DNA of 64,000 bases from JALQTD01 sp965656785 (GCA_965656785.1 CBFHLY010000017.1:10459-74458), one strand, 5' to 3'; counted from the stretch's first letter, positions 24,178-33,564 are shown. The notes: generated by a model not told the origin, from the sequence alone. Numbers and translations: made by a program.

Positions 24178-25185
24178 ATGATTCAAACCGACATCCTCAT
24201 CATCGGAGCAGGCCCCACCGGGCTCTTTGCCGTCTTCGAAGCCGGCCTCCTCAAGTTGCGCTGCCACCTCATTGACGCGCTGCCACAAGCGGGCGGGCAA
24301 TGTGCGGAAATTTATCCGAAGAAGCCGATTTACGACATTCCCGCTTATCCGAGCATCCTCGCCGGCGAACTCGTCGACCGGTTGATGGAGCAAGCTGCGC
24401 CCTTTGATCCGGGGTTCACGTTGGGCGAGCGCGCGGATGCGGTTGAGAAGGATGAAGAGGGACAGTTCATCGTCACGACGAACAAGGGCACGAAACACCG
24501 CGCTCCCATCATTGCCATCGCAGGCGGACTCGGAAGTTTTGAGCCCCGCAAGCCCCCGGTTCCTAACCTTGCGCACTTCGAGGATCGAGGCGTGGAATAC
24601 ATCATCAAGGACCCCCAATTTTACGCAGGCAAGAAGGTCGTCATCAGCGGCGGCGGAGATTCGGCCTTGGATTGGGCGATTTTCTTGTCCGACGGCGTGG
24701 CGAAGGAGGTGACCTTGATCCACAGGCGAACGGAGTTCCGCGGGCACCTTGACAGCGTGCAGAAGGTCATGGACCTCGCGGCGAAAGGCAAGCTGCGGTT
24801 GATGACGAACGCCGAAGTCGTGGAGGCGCACGGAGAGGACCACCTCACCGGCCTCCTGGTCAAGTCGAAGGACGAGGGCATGGTGGAGTTGGCGACGGAT
24901 CATTGGGTTCCGCTCTTTGGTTTGAGCCCCAAATTGGGACCCATCGCCGACTGGAACCTGAACATTGAGAAAAACGCCATCGAAGTGGACACCTTCGATT
25001 ACAGCACGAATGTGCCCGGCATTTACGCCATCGGAGACATCAACACGTATCCGGGCAAGTTGAAGCTCATTCTGTGCGGCTTCCACGAGGCGACGCTGAT
25101 GGTGCAGAGCGCGTTCAAGCGGATTTACCCCGAGAAGAATTTGGTCCTCAAATACACCACCGTCAACGGTGTCAACGGTTTCTGA
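24178..25185 (+). CDS. TrxR-type ferredoxin--NADP(+) reductase
   Basis: This 335-residue FAD/NAD(P)H enzyme is of the thioredoxin-reductase-like FNR family. It has the FAD motif ILIIGAGPTGLFA at the N-terminus, the NADP motif KKVVISGGGDSALDW at the centre, and GIYAIGDINTYPG near the end. It has no CxxC redox pair, which separates it from thioredoxin reductases. It should pass electrons to the ferredoxin encoded 1 base after its stop. Start at 24178 gives the standard MIQTDILII N-terminus; the frame is open to 24121. Confidence 0.93.
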   Translation: MIQTDILIIGAGPTGLFAVFEAGLLKLRCHLIDALPQAGGQCAEIYPKKPIYDIPAYPSILAGELVDRLMEQAAPFDPGFTLGERADAVEKDEEGQFIVTTNKGTKHRAPIIAIAGGLGSFEPRKPPVPNLAHFEDRGVEYIIKDPQFYAGKKVVISGGGDSALDWAIFLSDGVAKEVTLIHRRTEFRGHLDSVQKVMDLAAKGKLRLMTNAEVVEAHGEDHLTGLLVKSKDEGMVELATDHWVPLFGLSPKLGPIADWNLNIEKNAIEVDTFDYSTNVPGIYAIGDINTYPGKLKLILCGFHEATLMVQSAFKRIYPEKNLVLKYTTVNGVNGF

Positions 25186-25186
25186 T

Positions 25187-25510
25187 ATGGACGGAATGAT
25201 CAAAGTGACGGTCATCGACCGCGAAGGAGTGGCGCACGAGCTCGATGGTCCGACGGACATGGGCATGAACATGATGGAGCTGTGCAAGAGCGCGGAGTTG
25301 CCGGTGGAAGGCACGTGCGGCGGCATGGCCATGTGCGCGAGCTGCCACATGTACGTGGAGAGCGAAACGGATTTGCCGGAGAAGTCGGGCGATGAGGAGG
25401 ATATGCTCGACGAAGCGTTTTTCGTGGAGGACAACAGCCGCTTGGGCTGCCAGCTGCATTTGAGCGAAGCCTTGGATGGCTTGGTGGTGCAGCTCGCGCC
25501 GGTCGGTTGA
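25187..25510 (+). CDS. [2Fe-2S] ferredoxin (adrenodoxin-like)
   Basis: This 107-residue protein carries the plant/adrenodoxin-type cluster motif C-x5-C-x2-C (CGGMAMCASC) plus the fourth Cys near the end (RLGCQL). Its sequence is short and acidic. It directly follows the ferredoxin reductase gene (one base apart), so the two are very likely redox partners. Met4 (25196) is an alternative start. Confidence 0.92.
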   Translation: MDGMIKVTVIDREGVAHELDGPTDMGMNMMELCKSAELPVEGTCGGMAMCASCHMYVESETDLPEKSGDEEDMLDEAFFVEDNSRLGCQLHLSEALDGLVVQLAPVG

Positions 25511-25512
25511 GG

Positions 25513-26274
25513 TCAGGGGATTTGGCGTTGCAAGTCCAAATGCCCGGCTTCCAACGCCCGATGAACTCCCGCATCGGTCTGCAACGCCTTCAAAGCCTGC
25601 AGGTGCCGCTCACCATGGGCGTCGCTGCACAGCATCTGCGCCCGGCCTGACGCCATCAAGTCCGCAGCAAACGTCCGGATTTCCGGGCCGTAAGCGCCTG
25701 CGAGCGAAGCGGCATTGATCGTTAGCCACACCCCGCGGTCCTCAAGTCGGCCCAAAGCCCGCGCATCCGCCACCAAGTACGGGTACCGCTCCACGTGCGC
25801 CAACACGGGCTGGTAACCGTTCAGTTGCAGCTCGAAAACGGCTTCGTTCACGTTCGGAGCGGCTTCTTGAAACCCCATTTCGAACAGCACCGCTCGCGCG
25901 TCGCCGACGGGAAAAGACAGCAGGTCATCGCGTCGGATGCACTGCATGAAGTGTTCGTCGGTGAAATACTCCGCGGCCAGGTGCAGGGTGAACTGGGGGT
26001 GCCGCTCCTTTACGGCCGCCTGCAGCGCGGCAAACGGAGCGCTCAACGTGGCCTTCGAATTGGGGTACAATCCCGTGTAAATGTGCGGGGTCAGGACAGC
26101 ACCCTGGTAGCCGAGCGCAACGAGTTGGTCCACCAAGGCCAACGACTCCGAAAGGTTCGACGCCCCATCGTCCACGCCCGGAACCAAATGGCTGTGCACG
26201 TCGAACCCCAGCCGCTTCCCGATTGAAAACGGTTCCACGCGTTGGGGCTGGTTCTTGCGCCGCCCCCACCACAT
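25513..26274 (-). CDS. YwqE/CpsB-type PHP-family phosphatase
   Basis: This 253-residue metal-dependent PHP-superfamily enzyme has ligand motifs DVHSHLVPGVDDG, TPHIYTG and LCSDAHGE. Members of this family (YwqE, CpsB) dephosphorylate tyrosine kinases or related targets that regulate capsule and exopolysaccharide assembly. It is the last gene of the nucleotide-sugar operon; its start (TGATG) overlaps the rfbB-like stop. I read it as the regulator of chain synthesis for this cluster, by family. Confidence 0.87.
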   Translation of the reverse strand: MWWGRRKNQPQRVEPFSIGKRLGFDVHSHLVPGVDDGASNLSESLALVDQLVALGYQGAVLTPHIYTGLYPNSKATLSAPFAALQAAVKERHPQFTLHLAAEYFTDEHFMQCIRRDDLLSFPVGDARAVLFEMGFQEAAPNVNEAVFELQLNGYQPVLAHVERYPYLVADARALGRLEDRGVWLTINAASLAGAYGPEIRTFAADLMASGRAQMLCSDAHGERHLQALKALQTDAGVHRALEAGHLDLQRQIP

Positions 26275-27329
26275 CAGCGCGCCCCGTATTGTTGTTCGTA
26301 GTAGGACCGGTACGATCCCGAGGTCACTGAATCCAGCCACTCCGAATTGGCCAAGTACCAATCCACGGTGGCCCCGAGCCCCTCCTCGAACGTGATGGAA
26401 GGCGTCCACCCCAATTCCGTGGCCAGTCGCGTGGCGTCAATGGCGTACCGCAAATCGTGGCCCGCCCGGTCTTTCACGTACGTGATGAGCCGCTCCGAAT
26501 GCCCCGCGGGCCGTCCCAGCCGTTCGTCCACCAGCCGAATGAGCAAGTGCACCAAGTCGATGTTGCGCCACTCGTTCAACCCACCGATGTTGTAGGTTCG
26601 CCCATTTTCCCCCACCGTCAAGATGCGATCAATGGCCGCCGCATGGTCCACGACCCAAAGCCAGTCCCGCACGTTCAGCCCTTCGCCATACACCGGCAAC
26701 GGTCGCTCGTCGCGTACGTTACGGATCATCAGGGGAATGAGCTTTTCGGGAAATTGATGCGAACCGTAGTTGTTGGAACAATTCGAGATCACCACAGGCA
26801 GCCCGTAGGTGTGGTGCCAAGCCCGCACGAGGTGGTCGCTCGAAGCCTTCGATGCGCTGTACGGGCTCCGCGGATCGTATGCCGTCTCTTCGGTGAACAA
26901 CCCGACTTCCCCCAACGATCCGTAGACCTCGTCGGTGCTGACGTGGTAAAACCGCACGTCCTTCCGATCCCCCCAAACCTCCCGCGCCGCATGCAGCATC
27001 GAAGCCGTCCCCATGATGTTCGTCTCCAGGAACTCCATCGGATTCGCGATGCTCCGGTCCACGTGGCTCTCGGCCGCCAAATGCACCACCGCATCCACCC
27101 CGTGTTCCCGCAACGTCCGTTCAACCAAAGCGCGGTCGCGGATGTCGCCTTTCACAAACGTGTAGCGCGCATCGCCTTCCACATCCCGCAGGTTTTCCAA
27201 ATTGCCAGCATACGTCAACACATCGAAGTTCACGATGCGAATTTCGGGATGCGCCTGAAGGAGGTGGCGAATGACGTGGGAACCGATGAAGCCGGCGCCC
27301 CCGGTGATGAGAAGGGATTGGTATTGCAT
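26274..27329 (-). CDS. rfbB: RmlB/RfbB-like dTDP-glucose 4,6-dehydratase
   Basis: This 351-residue SDR has the NAD-binding motif LLITGGAGFIGSH and STDEVYG. The catalytic YSASK follows, and NNYGSHQFPEKL is typical of dTDP-glucose 4,6-dehydratases. I chose Met6 (27329), two bases past the tviB-like gene, because the frame before it is unconserved. None of RmlA, C or D lies nearby, so the product may feed a sugar other than rhamnose, or the other steps are elsewhere. Confidence 0.9.
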   Translation of the reverse strand: MQYQSLLITGGAGFIGSHVIRHLLQAHPEIRIVNFDVLTYAGNLENLRDVEGDARYTFVKGDIRDRALVERTLREHGVDAVVHLAAESHVDRSIANPMEFLETNIMGTASMLHAAREVWGDRKDVRFYHVSTDEVYGSLGEVGLFTEETAYDPRSPYSASKASSDHLVRAWHHTYGLPVVISNCSNNYGSHQFPEKLIPLMIRNVRDERPLPVYGEGLNVRDWLWVVDHAAAIDRILTVGENGRTYNIGGLNEWRNIDLVHLLIRLVDERLGRPAGHSERLITYVKDRAGHDLRYAIDATRLATELGWTPSITFEEGLGATVDWYLANSEWLDSVTSGSYRSYYEQQYGAR

Positions 27330-27331
27330 GT

Positions 27332-28633
27332 TCACAAACTCCAATACGTCATGGAATGGATTTGGTTCGCAAAAATGCCTTTCAAATCCACGAGCACCCC
27401 CTGATCGTCCCGCATCAGCGCGCGGAAATCCGCCTCGTTCATCGATCGGTAAGGCGCGTGGTTCACCGCCACGATGACCGCGTCGTACGCGCCGGCTGCG
27501 GGCTCAGGCGTCAGTGCGATCCCGTATTCGTGGTGCACCTCCTCCGGCACCGCGTGCGCGTCGATCACGTCCACGGTCACGTTGAAGGACTCCAACTCGC
27601 GGATGACGTCCACGACCTTCGTATTCCGGATGTCGGAGACGTCCTCTTTGAAGGTCAGTCCCATCACGAGCACGCGGCTTTCAAGCGGGTTCTTCCCGTG
27701 TTCGAGCATCCGCTTGACGGTTTGCTTGCCGACGTAAAGGCCCATGCTGTCGTTGACGTAGCGCCCCGAGTTGATGACCTTCGCGTGGTACCCGAGTTTG
27801 TTCGCCTTCCAGGTCAAATAATACGGGTCAATGCCGATGCAGTGCCCACCGACCAGCCCCGGTTTGAAGGGCAGGAAGTTCCACTTCGTTCCCGCCGCCT
27901 CGAGCACCTCGTACGTGTTGATGCCCACGCGGTTGAAGATGATGCTGAGCTCGTTGATGAGCGCGATGTTCACGTCGCGCTGGGTGTTCTCGATGATCTT
28001 TGATGCTTCCGCCACTTTGATGCTCGAAGCGCGGTGGGTTCCGGCTTTGACCACCAGTTCGTAAGTGCGCGCAATGACATCGAGGCTTTCTGCATCGCAG
28101 CCGCTGACCACCTTGACGATGGTTTCGACCGTGTTCACTTTATCCCCCGGATTGATGCGCTCGGGGCTGTAGCCGACCTTGAAGTCGTCGCCCATTTTCA
28201 GGCCGCTTTCTCGCTCCAAAACCGGAACGCAATCTTCCTCCGTGCACCCCGGATACACCGTGCTTTCGTACACCACGTAGTCGCCGGGTTTCAGGATGCG
28301 CCCGACCGTGGTCGACGCCGAAACCAACGGCCCGAGGTCGGGTTGGTTCGTCGGGTTGATGGGCGTGGGAACGGCTACGATGTGAAAGTGTGCCGCCCGC
28401 AAATCCTCCGGGTCGGAGGTGAAGGTGATGTCGCATCCTTCGAACGCCTCGGCTTCCAATTCGTTCGACGGGTCGATGCCCTGTTGCATCAGGGCGACTC
28501 GCTCCGGATTGATGTCGAATCCGATGACCTTAATGTGCTTGGCAAAGGCCAAAGCGATGGGCAGTCCGACATAGCCCAATCCCACAAGCGACAGGGTTGC
28601 TTCTTTCTTCAGCAGTTGGTCGTGAAGGTCCAT
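27332..28633 (-). CDS. UDP-N-acetylhexosamine 6-dehydrogenase (TviB/WbpO-like)
   Basis: This 433-residue NAD-dependent UDP-sugar dehydrogenase has the Rossmann motif LSLVGLGYVGLPIALAF, the active-site Cys in GGHCIGIDPYYL, and the family-typical ESTVYPGCTEEDCVP. The features, especially GHCIGIDPYYL, match the branch that makes UDP-GlcNAcA or UDP-GalNAcA. It sits between the acetyltransferase and the dehydratase genes in an operon with gaps of 2-3 bases. Confidence 0.88.
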   Translation of the reverse strand: MDLHDQLLKKEATLSLVGLGYVGLPIALAFAKHIKVIGFDINPERVALMQQGIDPSNELEAEAFEGCDITFTSDPEDLRAAHFHIVAVPTPINPTNQPDLGPLVSASTTVGRILKPGDYVVYESTVYPGCTEEDCVPVLERESGLKMGDDFKVGYSPERINPGDKVNTVETIVKVVSGCDAESLDVIARTYELVVKAGTHRASSIKVAEASKIIENTQRDVNIALINELSIIFNRVGINTYEVLEAAGTKWNFLPFKPGLVGGHCIGIDPYYLTWKANKLGYHAKVINSGRYVNDSMGLYVGKQTVKRMLEHGKNPLESRVLVMGLTFKEDVSDIRNTKVVDVIRELESFNVTVDVIDAHAVPEEVHHEYGIALTPEPAAGAYDAVIVAVNHAPYRSMNEADFRALMRDDQGVLVDLKGIFANQIHSMTYWSL

Positions 28634-28636
28634 GGT

Positions 28637-29233
28637 TCAATCGTTGTTTGTGGCACGAGTGCAGCGCACTTCGTTGCCGATGAGTTCATAGGTGCTTCCG
28701 GATTCGGGGCATTGAGCGCGGCCCTGTGCGTCGAATTCGAGGCGGTGTCCGTGGGTGGACATCCAGCCGATTTGCCGAGCGGGGTTGCCCACAACCAACG
28801 CATAGGGCTTCACGGCGTGGGTCACGACGGCACCCGCTCCGATGAAACAGAATTCGCCCAGGTCGTGTCCGCAGACGATGGTGGCGTTCGCTCCGATGGT
28901 GGCGCCACGACCGACGTGGGTGCGCGCGTACTGTCCGCGGCGGTTTACGGCGCTCCGCGGATTCGTCACGTTCGTGAAGACGCAGCTGGGACCGAGGAAC
29001 ACGTCGTCGTCGCACGTCACGCCCTCGTAAATGCTCACGTTGTTTTGGACCTTGACGTTGCGTCCGAGGGTCACGCCGGGGGAGACCACCACGTTTTGGC
29101 CCAAATTGCAGCCCGCCCCCAACGTCGCTCCCGCCATCACGTGCGTGAAATGCCAAATCTTCGTGCCTGCTCCGATGGTGCACCCCGCATCGATGACCGC
29201 CGTTTCGTGGGCAAAGTATGCAGGTTCGCTCAT
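28637..29233 (-). CDS. WbpD/PglB-like N-acetyltransferase (left-handed beta-helix)
   Basis: This 198-residue hexapeptide-repeat enzyme has repeats TIGAGTKIWHFTHVM, then LGAGCNLGQNVVV, and FIGAGAVVTHAVKPYALVVG. It resembles WbpD, which acetylates the 3-amino group of UDP-GlcNAc(3N)A in the biosynthesis of UDP-GlcNAc(3NAc)A. A tail with a likely metal-free region (GRAQCPESGST) follows. Start 29233 overlaps the upstream gene by ATGA. The preceding 3-oxidation enzyme (WbpB-like) is not in this window. Confidence 0.87.
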   Translation of the reverse strand: MSEPAYFAHETAVIDAGCTIGAGTKIWHFTHVMAGATLGAGCNLGQNVVVSPGVTLGRNVKVQNNVSIYEGVTCDDDVFLGPSCVFTNVTNPRSAVNRRGQYARTHVGRGATIGANATIVCGHDLGEFCFIGAGAVVTHAVKPYALVVGNPARQIGWMSTHGHRLEFDAQGRAQCPESGSTYELIGNEVRCTRATNND

Positions 29234-30213
29234 CGCTTGTATGATTCGAATGCTTTGTGCTCGGATTTGTTCAGCTCTTCCGGCGTGAGGCTTTTGAAGT
29301 AAGCGTAGGTGCGGCGCAACCCCTCCGCCCGATCCACGCGGGGTTCCCATCCGAGCACTTCGCGCGCTCGGGCGATGTCGGGTTGCCGCTGCTTTGGGTC
29401 GTTTTCCGGCAGTTCGCGGTAGACGACTTTTTGGTCCGTACCGGTCAGCGCGATGATTTCATCGGCGAACTCGCGAATGGTGATTTCATCGGGATTGCCG
29501 ATGTTCACAGGGCGCGTTTCATTCGAGAAATGCAGGCGGAAAATGCCTTCGACCAAATCGTCCACGTAGCAAAAACTCCGCGTCTGCGAACCGTCCCCGA
29601 ACACCGTCAAATCCTCCCCGCGCAGCGCTTGTCCGATGAAGGCCGGCAACACCCGCCCATCGTTCAGCCGCATTCGCGGTCCGTACGTGTTGAAAATGCG
29701 GACGATGCGCGTTTCCAATCCGTGGTACCGGTGGTAGGCCATCGTCATTGATTCTTGAAAACGTTTCGCCTCGTCGTACACCCCGCGCGGACCGATCGTG
29801 TTCACGTTGCCGAAGTACTCCTCGTGCTGCGGGTGCACCTCGGGATCACCGTACACCTCGCTCGTGGAGGCAATCGTCATGCGCGCCCCCTTCGCCCGGG
29901 CCAATCCCAAGCAATTGTGCACGCCCAACGACCCCACCTTCAACGTTTGGATTGGAATCTTCAGGTAATCGATCGGGCTTGCGGGCGATGCAAAGTGCAG
30001 GATGTGGTGCAGTTCGCCCGAAACGTGAACGTAATTGCTCACGTCGTGCTTCATGAAGGTGAACCGATCTTGCCCGATGAGGTGCTCGAGGTTCTTCATG
30101 TCCCCCGTGATGAGGTTGTCCAAACCGATGACGTCAAACCCCTCGGCGTGGAACCGATCGCACAAATGCGAACCCAAGAATCCCGCGGCCCCCGTAATCA
30201 GAACCCGCTCCAT
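29230..30213 (-). CDS. UDP-glucuronate decarboxylase-like SDR (UDP-xylose synthase type)
   Basis: This 327-residue SDR has LITGAAGFLGSHLC, the catalytic YDEAKRFQES (Tyr and Lys), and STSEVYGDP. The GPRMRLNDGRVLPAF and GDGSQTRSFCYVDD segments typify UDP-glucuronate decarboxylases, which convert UDP-glucuronate to UDP-xylose. The gene directly follows the UDP-glucose dehydrogenase gene (TGATG overlap), so UDP-glucose to UDP-glucuronate to UDP-xylose is a coherent two-step route in this operon. Confidence 0.9.
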   Translation of the reverse strand: MERVLITGAAGFLGSHLCDRFHAEGFDVIGLDNLITGDMKNLEHLIGQDRFTFMKHDVSNYVHVSGELHHILHFASPASPIDYLKIPIQTLKVGSLGVHNCLGLARAKGARMTIASTSEVYGDPEVHPQHEEYFGNVNTIGPRGVYDEAKRFQESMTMAYHRYHGLETRIVRIFNTYGPRMRLNDGRVLPAFIGQALRGEDLTVFGDGSQTRSFCYVDDLVEGIFRLHFSNETRPVNIGNPDEITIREFADEIIALTGTDQKVVYRELPENDPKQRQPDIARAREVLGWEPRVDRAEGLRRTYAYFKSLTPEELNKSEHKAFESYKR

Positions 30214-31532
30214 CAGTTCCCTCCTGCAATGGTGGTCCGACCGATGCTCTTGTAGTACCAGCCGCCTTCCTTCATCGCGTCCAAATCGTAAATGTTCCGC
30301 CCGTCGAAAATGACGGAGTTGTTCATGCGTTCGGCCATGTCCTTGAAGTTCGGATTTCGGAACACTTGCCATTCCGTACAAATGAGCAGTGCATCGGCAC
30401 CATCCAAGGCCTCCATGTGACCCTCGGCATACGCGATGCGGTCACCCAGTCGGCTCCGCACGTTGTCCATCGCTTCGGGATCAAAAGCCACAACGGTGGC
30501 GCCCGCCTCGAGCAGTTTTTCGATCATGTAAAGCGCAGGGGCTTCCCGGATGTCATCGGTTTCTGGTTTGAAGGCCAAACCCCACAACGCCACCTTCACC
30601 CCATCCAAGTTTTGCTTGAAGTAGTCGAGCATGGCCGGGAACAGGACCGTCTTTTGCGCTTCGTTCACGTCCATCACACTTTCGAGCACGCGGAATGAAA
30701 ACCCGCTCTCGCGGCCCGACCGGTGCAACGCTTGCACGTCTTTCGGGAAGCAGCTCCCCCCGTACCCGATGCCCGGGAACAGGAAGCGGCTTCCGATGCG
30801 CGTGTCGGTGCCCATGCCCCGGCGCACCAAATCCACGTCCGCCCCCACGAGCTCGCAGAAGTTCGCGATTTCGTTCATGAAGGTGATCTTCGCGGCGAGG
30901 AAGGAATTCGCCGCGTATTTGGTCAATTCAGCGCTCCGCTCGTCCATGAACAAAATCGGGTTCCCCTGTCGCACAAACGGCTTGTACAAGTCGCCCATCA
31001 CCTTCTCAGCCCGCGAACTGCTGCAGCCGATGACCACTCGGTCCGGCTTCATGAAGTCGTCCACTGCGAATCCTTCGCGCAGGAATTCGGGGTTCGAAAC
31101 GACGTCGAAATCCACGGTGGCGTGCGCCGCCACGGCCTCGCGCACCCGGTCTGCCGTGCCCACCGGCACGGTGCTCTTGTCCACGATGACCTTGTAATCC
31201 CGGATGATGCGTCCGAGCTGATCGGCCACCCCGAGCACGTAGCTCAAATCGGCCGAGCCGTCTTCACCGGGGGGAGTGGGCAGGGCGAGGAAAATGATCT
31301 GGGCCGATTCAACGGCTTCGGCGAGCTCGGTCGTGAAGGTCAACCGACCCGCTTTCACGTTGCGCTCGAACAGGACGTCCAAGTGCGGTTCATAAATCGG
31401 TACGGTTCCTGCGCGGAGGGCGTCGACTTTCCGATGGTCGATGTCGACGCAGGTGACGTCGTTGCCGGTTTCGGCGAAACACGTACCCGTGACCAGGCCA
31501 ACGTATCCGGTCCCGATGACTGCTATGTTCAT
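30213..31532 (-). CDS. ugd: UDP-glucose 6-dehydrogenase
   Basis: This 439-residue UDP-glucose dehydrogenase has the GIGTGYVGLVTGTCFAE-type Rossmann start, the active-site Cys in GYGGSCFPKDVQAL, and NSFLAAKITFMNEIANFCE. It produces UDP-glucuronate for the decarboxylase encoded after it. It overlaps the aminotransferase gene upstream by ATGA. Confidence 0.94.
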   Translation of the reverse strand: MNIAVIGTGYVGLVTGTCFAETGNDVTCVDIDHRKVDALRAGTVPIYEPHLDVLFERNVKAGRLTFTTELAEAVESAQIIFLALPTPPGEDGSADLSYVLGVADQLGRIIRDYKVIVDKSTVPVGTADRVREAVAAHATVDFDVVSNPEFLREGFAVDDFMKPDRVVIGCSSSRAEKVMGDLYKPFVRQGNPILFMDERSAELTKYAANSFLAAKITFMNEIANFCELVGADVDLVRRGMGTDTRIGSRFLFPGIGYGGSCFPKDVQALHRSGRESGFSFRVLESVMDVNEAQKTVLFPAMLDYFKQNLDGVKVALWGLAFKPETDDIREAPALYMIEKLLEAGATVVAFDPEAMDNVRSRLGDRIAYAEGHMEALDGADALLICTEWQVFRNPNFKDMAERMNNSVIFDGRNIYDLDAMKEGGWYYKSIGRTTIAGGN

Positions 31533-32686
31533 GCGAATGAGGTGGTTTGGGCAGCGACGCAGGCGGCTTTCAGGCGCTCGACGATGTGCTGCTGTTCAAG
31601 TTCTGTAAGTTCGGTGTGCATCGGCAGGGAGAGCACGTTTTGGGCCAAAAAATCGCTAACAGGAAACGCGGTGGCGTCATAATTGAACGCCGTGAACGCC
31701 GCCTGTGCATGTCCGGGCACCGGGTAATACACCCCGGTGGGAATGCCGTCCGCCGCCAACAACTTCACCACCGCATCGCGGTCGGTGCCCTCGAGGACGA
31801 GGGTGTACTGGTGAAACACGTGCGTGGCGCGCTCATCCCGGAAGGGGACGGTGATGCCGGGAGCGTCAGCGAGCAGCGCGTCGTATCGCTTCGCAGCAGC
31901 CTGTCGCGCAGCGATGTACGCGTTCAGGTGGCGCAACTTGACCCGAAGCACCGCCGCCTGCAGTGTGTCCAGCCGTGAATTGATGCCCACCCGATCGTGG
32001 TGATAGCGCTGCTCCATGCCGTGGTTCGCGATGCTCCGCGCGAGGGCGGCCAGCGCATCGTCGTTGGTGAACACCGCTCCACCGTCGCCCATGCAGCCTA
32101 GGTTTTTCGAAGGGAAAAAGCTCGTGGTGCCGAGGTGGCCGAGGGATCCGGTTTGGCCCGATGCCCGCTCGCCACACCAATGCGCTCCGATGGCTTGAGC
32201 GTTGTCCTCCACGACCACCAAATCGTGGGCGTCCGCGATGCGCAACACCGCGTCCATGTCGGCGGGCTGACCGAACAAATGCACGGGCACGATGGCCTTG
32301 GTGCGCGGCGTGATGGCCCGTTCGATGGCCGCGGCGTCGATGTTGAACGTGTCCGCGTGGACATCGACGAGCACCGGCGTGGCGCCCAACAGCGCGACCA
32401 CTTCCACGGTGGCGATGAAGGTGAAGCCCGTGGTGATGACTTCGTCACCGGGTCCGACGCCCGCTGCCATCAAGGCGATTTGCAGGGCATCGGTGCCGTT
32501 GCCGCAGGGGATGACGTGCTTCACACCGCAGTACGCGCCCAATTCTTCAGCGAACGCGTTCACGTCCGGCCCTTTGATGTAGGCCCCTGATTCGACGACG
32601 TGTTGGAGGGCAGCATCGAGTTCAGAACGAATGTGGGCGTGCTGGCCGATCAAATCGACCATGTGGATGCGAGGTGGCTGATTCAT
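31529..32686 (-). CDS. DegT/DnrJ/EryC1 (WbpE-like) PLP aminotransferase
   Basis: This 385-residue PLP enzyme makes amino sugars. Motif GNGTDALQIALMA is the PLP-phosphate-binding region and TSFFPSKNLGCMGDGGAVF contains the Lys that forms the internal aldimine. The sequence resembles WbpE, which aminates the 3-keto sugar in UDP-GlcNAc(3NAc)A synthesis, and PglE. It is the first gene of the seven-gene operon, with the start at 32686 set by the family pattern (PRIHMVDLIGQHAHI). A TATCTTTG box lies 14 bases upstream. Confidence 0.9.
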   Translation of the reverse strand: MNQPPRIHMVDLIGQHAHIRSELDAALQHVVESGAYIKGPDVNAFAEELGAYCGVKHVIPCGNGTDALQIALMAAGVGPGDEVITTGFTFIATVEVVALLGATPVLVDVHADTFNIDAAAIERAITPRTKAIVPVHLFGQPADMDAVLRIADAHDLVVVEDNAQAIGAHWCGERASGQTGSLGHLGTTSFFPSKNLGCMGDGGAVFTNDDALAALARSIANHGMEQRYHHDRVGINSRLDTLQAAVLRVKLRHLNAYIAARQAAAKRYDALLADAPGITVPFRDERATHVFHQYTLVLEGTDRDAVVKLLAADGIPTGVYYPVPGHAQAAFTAFNYDATAFPVSDFLAQNVLSLPMHTELTELEQQHIVERLKAACVAAQTTSFA

Positions 32687-32700
32687 GCGGATGTTGTTTG

Positions 32701-32708
32701 CAAAGATA
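32701..32708 (-). promoter_or_regulatory. -7 box of the nucleotide-sugar operon
   Basis: Read on the minus strand this is TATCTTTG, an exact TAnnTTTG, 14 bases before the start codon of the first gene in the operon. Confidence 0.65.
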
Positions 32709-32778
32709 GGTGTGCAAAAGTTGGGCGAGCGTGCCGGTGGGACGGCTTTTCCACCCCTCGACGTAACTTGCGCCACAG

Positions 32779-33564
32779 ATGAAAGGGAACGATGGATTCA
32801 AGTGGTTGCGTGCGGTTGGAGCCGCGTTGTGGACCTTGTCGGCGTTGCACGTGTCCGGCCAAAGCGCACGCAACGTGGCCGACAGCGCCTTGACCGCCCC
32901 CCACATCGCCGTCTCATTCGGCGGTTACTCCCCCGAGGGCGACTTGGCCCAGCGGTTCGGTGCTGGGGGGGAAGTCGGCGTTTCCTTTCACGTCAAGGCC
33001 CGTTCGGGGTTTTACTGGGGCACTTCTGCACGCTTTGGATTTGGCGCCCCCGTAACCGAGCCGACCTTGCTCGCCAATTTGCTCTCCCCCGTGGGGGAAC
33101 TCATCGACAACGAAGGCCAAGTCGCGCTGGTGACCATCACGGGGCGGAGCGGCCGATTTACGGGCGATGTGGGGTACTTGTTTCCCGCTCGGGGACGCCA
33201 TGCGAATGCGAATTCGGGGTGGTTGGTGAAGGTGGGTTTGGGCAGTTATCACCACCGGATTCATTTTGAAAACACGGAAAACACCATCGCGCAATTGGAG
33301 TCGCCTTACCTCGCGGGATACGATCGGCTCGCTTGGGGCTGGTGCGTGGAGCCCTTTTTCGGCTACTGGCACATGTCGACGCTGAAGCGGGTGAATTGGT
33401 TTGCGGGGGTCTCTGCTTGGGGCGCGCGAACATGGCCGCAGCGGCCGATGAATTTCGATGACGGCAGCGTGGAGGTGGGGCCGCGGTTCGATGCGAGCGT
33501 GGGGCTGACGGCGGGCTGGGTGTTGCACATGTACGAGCGGGAACCGGTGACGTTTTGGAATTGA
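32779..33564 (+). CDS. Probable outer-membrane beta-barrel protein, unnamed
   Basis: This 261-residue exported protein has a Sec signal (FKWLRAVGAALWTLSALHVSG) ending near residue 27. The rest is rich in alternating aromatic/glycine strands (SFGGYSPEGDLAQRFGAGG, GEVGVSFHV, GFYWGTSARFGFG), as in porin-like outer-membrane beta-barrels of Bacteroidota. The last residues (YEREPVTFWN) do not form the usual terminal strand with aromatic end. No name can be given. The Kdo transferase gene begins inside its last codons. Confidence 0.7.
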   Translation: MKGNDGFKWLRAVGAALWTLSALHVSGQSARNVADSALTAPHIAVSFGGYSPEGDLAQRFGAGGEVGVSFHVKARSGFYWGTSARFGFGAPVTEPTLLANLLSPVGELIDNEGQVALVTITGRSGRFTGDVGYLFPARGRHANANSGWLVKVGLGSYHHRIHFENTENTIAQLESPYLAGYDRLAWGWCVEPFFGYWHMSTLKRVNWFAGVSAWGARTWPQRPMNFDDGSVEVGPRFDASVGLTAGWVLHMYEREPVTFWN

